Shown: positions 44,499 to 46,029 of the stretch, piece by piece
How the letters are laid out: every line of letters begins with the position of its first letter
Position numbering within the stretch: the stretch's first letter is position 1
Assembly (NCBI GenBank): GCA_000277445.1
Contig: AJWJ01000143.1
Coordinates: forward strand, 1 to 46,029
Direction of reading: 5' to 3'
Length of the DNA: 46,029 nucleotides
From: Polysphondylium violaceum
Lineage: Eukaryota; Evosea; Eumycetozoa; Dictyosteliales; Dictyosteliaceae
The notes under the pieces: generated by a model
The model's input: only the letters and a program-made list of their open reading frames with translations
Databases searched by the model: none
Told to the model about the DNA's origin: nothing
Program-made: the position numbers and the translations under genes

Positions 44499-45950
44499 CT
44501 ATTCTTTTATTTTATTTTCATCTAAAAAAGAAGGAGTGGAAACAGAGTCAAAAAAGTCAGCATGTAAACACGCATTCTTGAGCGGATATGATTTCGGTAG
44601 TGTCCAAGCACCTTCTTTAATCCATTTTATATAAAGCTCTACTATTTTACATTTTATTGAAGTGTCGCCAAACACTGCCATAGAGTTGTCATACCACTCT
44701 TGTAATATGGCTGGATCATTTCTCCAGGCAAAGTATTTTTGATATTCTTTGTCGTCATTTTCTAGTTTGATTAAATACTCTGCCAATTCTTTCGGAGATT
44801 TGTAATGACCCACATAGATATATGATCCTCTTGGCATTAGTTTCAAGTTGTCTGGATGAACCATCAACACTGGGACAACATTATTCTGTAGACATTGATA
44901 GGGCTTCTCTGTTATGTATCCTCTGCAATAAGAGTTTTCAAAGGATAAGTAAAACTTGTATTTGGTTATGGTTTTGATTTTTTCATTGAGTTTGGTTCGA
45001 TCGTCATCCTTGAGATGTCTAGTATTCAGACAGGGACCATAGGAATCGATTTTCATGTGGTTCATCATCTCTTGGATATAGAATTTTCTATTGGAGTATA
45101 GAAAATCACAATTTGAGGCAAACCAAGAGGCAAGGGCTGGCTGGTATGGCTCAGTGTTGCTAGAGTTTGATTCGTATTCTCTTTTATCCTCTTTTCTAAA
45201 CTCGAGCTTTGGGTTCATAACTATTTTTTGAAAATCTGAAAGAGGCTTGTTAAAGAAATTGCTTTTAATCGCTAATGGTGAAAAATATGGCCATACGGCA
45301 TCGTCTCCAATTGCTGTTGAAACAACCCAATTAAATCTACTCACACACTTGTGATGTTTAGCGCAACGAGATTTAGCAAAAGACTCGGGGTTAAGTAAAA
45401 CTTTTGGTACATTGGGTGTGTCTAACCATCGCACATATCTATCGACTATATCTGAGTCATAATACGCTTGTATATGGGCGTCGCTGTCTTGGTGGTGCAT
45501 TGACATATTTAACTGATATTTTTCTCCCCCAACATTGCACACTTCAATTTGATCTTTTAAAATATCTTGGTCCCAATACCTGGTCATAAATTTAGCATTG
45601 ATTCTATTGTTTACTATTGGCAGAGTTGATAGTTTTTCATCTACTATTACTTCAAGATCTACTTTTCTCAAATGTCCAAGATGTGGGGTTTGAGTCGGTT
45701 TCTGTTTTTGAGGAGATTGTGTGATAGTTGGTTCTTGAGGATGTGGGGTTTGAGTCGGTTTCTGTTTTTGAGGAGATTGTGTGATAGTAGGTTCTTGAGG
45801 ATGTGGGGTTGGTTTCTCTGTTTCATGATATGGTGTTTGAGTATGTGTTTGAAGGGATGAATTGTTTAAAAAATTATAATATACACAAAAAAAAGAAAAT
45901 ATTAGCATCCCAGTGAACAGCAACAATATTTTAAGTCTATTTATCGTCAT
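44499..45950 (-). CDS. GT10 alpha-1,3-fucosyltransferase-like protein
   Basis: One exon, 483 residues. The N terminus has a short cytosolic basic end and a signal anchor (ILLLFTGMLIFSFFCVYYNF, about residues 8-27), so it is a Golgi type II protein. A Pro/Thr/Gln stem contains two copies of a 20-residue unit (PHPQEPTITQSPQKQKPTQT). The catalytic domain runs from about residue 120. The GT10 GDP-fucose motif is YKFYLSFENSYCRGYITEKP followed by NNVVPVLM, with Arg in place of the usual Asp or Asn before YITEK. Upstream features are WFASNCDFLYSNR and MKIDSYGPCLNT. The family transfers fucose from GDP-fucose to glycan acceptors, in amoebae possibly core alpha-1,3-fucose of N-glycans. The acceptor is unknown. 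A T-rich 3' flank lies against the decayed TIR exon copy. Confidence 0.92.
   Translation of the reverse strand: MTINRLKILLLFTGMLIFSFFCVYYNFLNNSSLQTHTQTPYHETEKPTPHPQEPTITQSPQKQKPTQTPHPQEPTITQSPQKQKPTQTPHLGHLRKVDLEVIVDEKLSTLPIVNNRINAKFMTRYWDQDILKDQIEVCNVGGEKYQLNMSMHHQDSDAHIQAYYDSDIVDRYVRWLDTPNVPKVLLNPESFAKSRCAKHHKCVSRFNWVVSTAIGDDAVWPYFSPLAIKSNFFNKPLSDFQKIVMNPKLEFRKEDKREYESNSSNTEPYQPALASWFASNCDFLYSNRKFYIQEMMNHMKIDSYGPCLNTRHLKDDDRTKLNEKIKTITKYKFYLSFENSYCRGYITEKPYQCLQNNVVPVLMVHPDNLKLMPRGSYIYVGHYKSPKELAEYLIKLENDDKEYQKYFAWRNDPAILQEWYDNSMAVFGDTSIKCKIVELYIKWIKEGAWTLPKSYPLKNACLHADFFDSVSTPSFLDENKIKE
45681..45800 (-). repeat. 60-bp tandem repeat in the fucosyltransferase stem
   Basis: Units 45681-45740 and 45741-45800 are 59/60 identical (T versus A at 45729/45789), with a further 10-bp partial copy at 45801-45810. 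The unit is 20 codons long, so the frame is kept. Near identity points to a recent duplication. The effect is a longer stem, not a changed catalytic domain. Confidence 0.9.
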
Positions 45951-46002
45951 TGTTTTTGTGTTTATACCGATAAAACACTTGCTCGCTGAAACAATTTAAC
46001 AG

Positions 46003-46029
46003 AAAAAAAAAAAAAAAAAAAAAAAAAAA
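46003..46029. repeat. 27-A run at the window edge
   Basis: The window ends inside an uninterrupted A run that starts 53 bp upstream of the fucosyltransferase start codon. It may be the usual promoter A tract, or the place where an assembly broke. The fucosyltransferase promoter is therefore mostly outside the window. Confidence 0.8.

Overview
The window is nuclear DNA from a dictyostelid social amoeba. The evidence is strongly AT-rich intergenic DNA, short GT..AG introns (about 58 to 168 bp), long Asn, Gln and Thr homopolymer tracts inside proteins, and gene content typical of Dictyostelia. I cannot fix the species. No virus-like element, DNA transposon, LINE, tRNA, rRNA or CRISPR array was recognised.

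Eighteen protein genes and one decayed gene fragment can be supported. From left to right: a BTB(KCTD)-TLDc protein; a 986-residue unrecognised protein; a winged-helix regulator behind a 3.6 kb upstream region; splicing factor RBM22; a GET2/CAML-like ER membrane protein; mitochondrial valyl-tRNA synthetase; a secreted M14 carboxypeptidase; a probable mitochondrial protein of unknown role; tRNA pseudouridine synthase PUS3; a small secreted Cys-rich protein; a Lys/Glu/Pro-rich protein with a capping-protein-interaction (CPI) motif; complex I assembly factor NDUFAF2; a GH47 alpha-1,2-mannosidase; a Gln-rich hydrophilin with a dehydrin K-segment-like motif; a short-tail class I myosin; the AP-1 mu chain; a seven-exon BRCT-RCC1-ankyrin-TIR protein; and a GT10 fucosyltransferase. 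Exon joins were worked out by hand. Every multi-exon model keeps frame through GT..AG borders and its length divides by three.

The standout is the 1241-residue gene at 40107-44230. It joins a BRCT domain, RCC1-type blades, ankyrin repeats and a TIR domain that keeps the WCxxE glutamate associated with TIR NADase activity. A second, reduced TIR-like segment lies at its C terminus, and a decayed copy of its last exon lies just downstream. This is a plausible amoebal innate-immune or cell-fate effector with an architecture I do not know from the literature.

Other themes are loose rather than operonic. GH47 mannosidase, GT10 fucosyltransferase and AP-1 mu belong to the secretory pathway. ValRS, NDUFAF2 and the unknown at 21219-22498 are mitochondrial. 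Myosin I and the CPI protein touch cortical actin. Genes alternate strands, with short divergent promoters (about 210 to 830 bp) and very tight convergent ends, 24 bp in one case.
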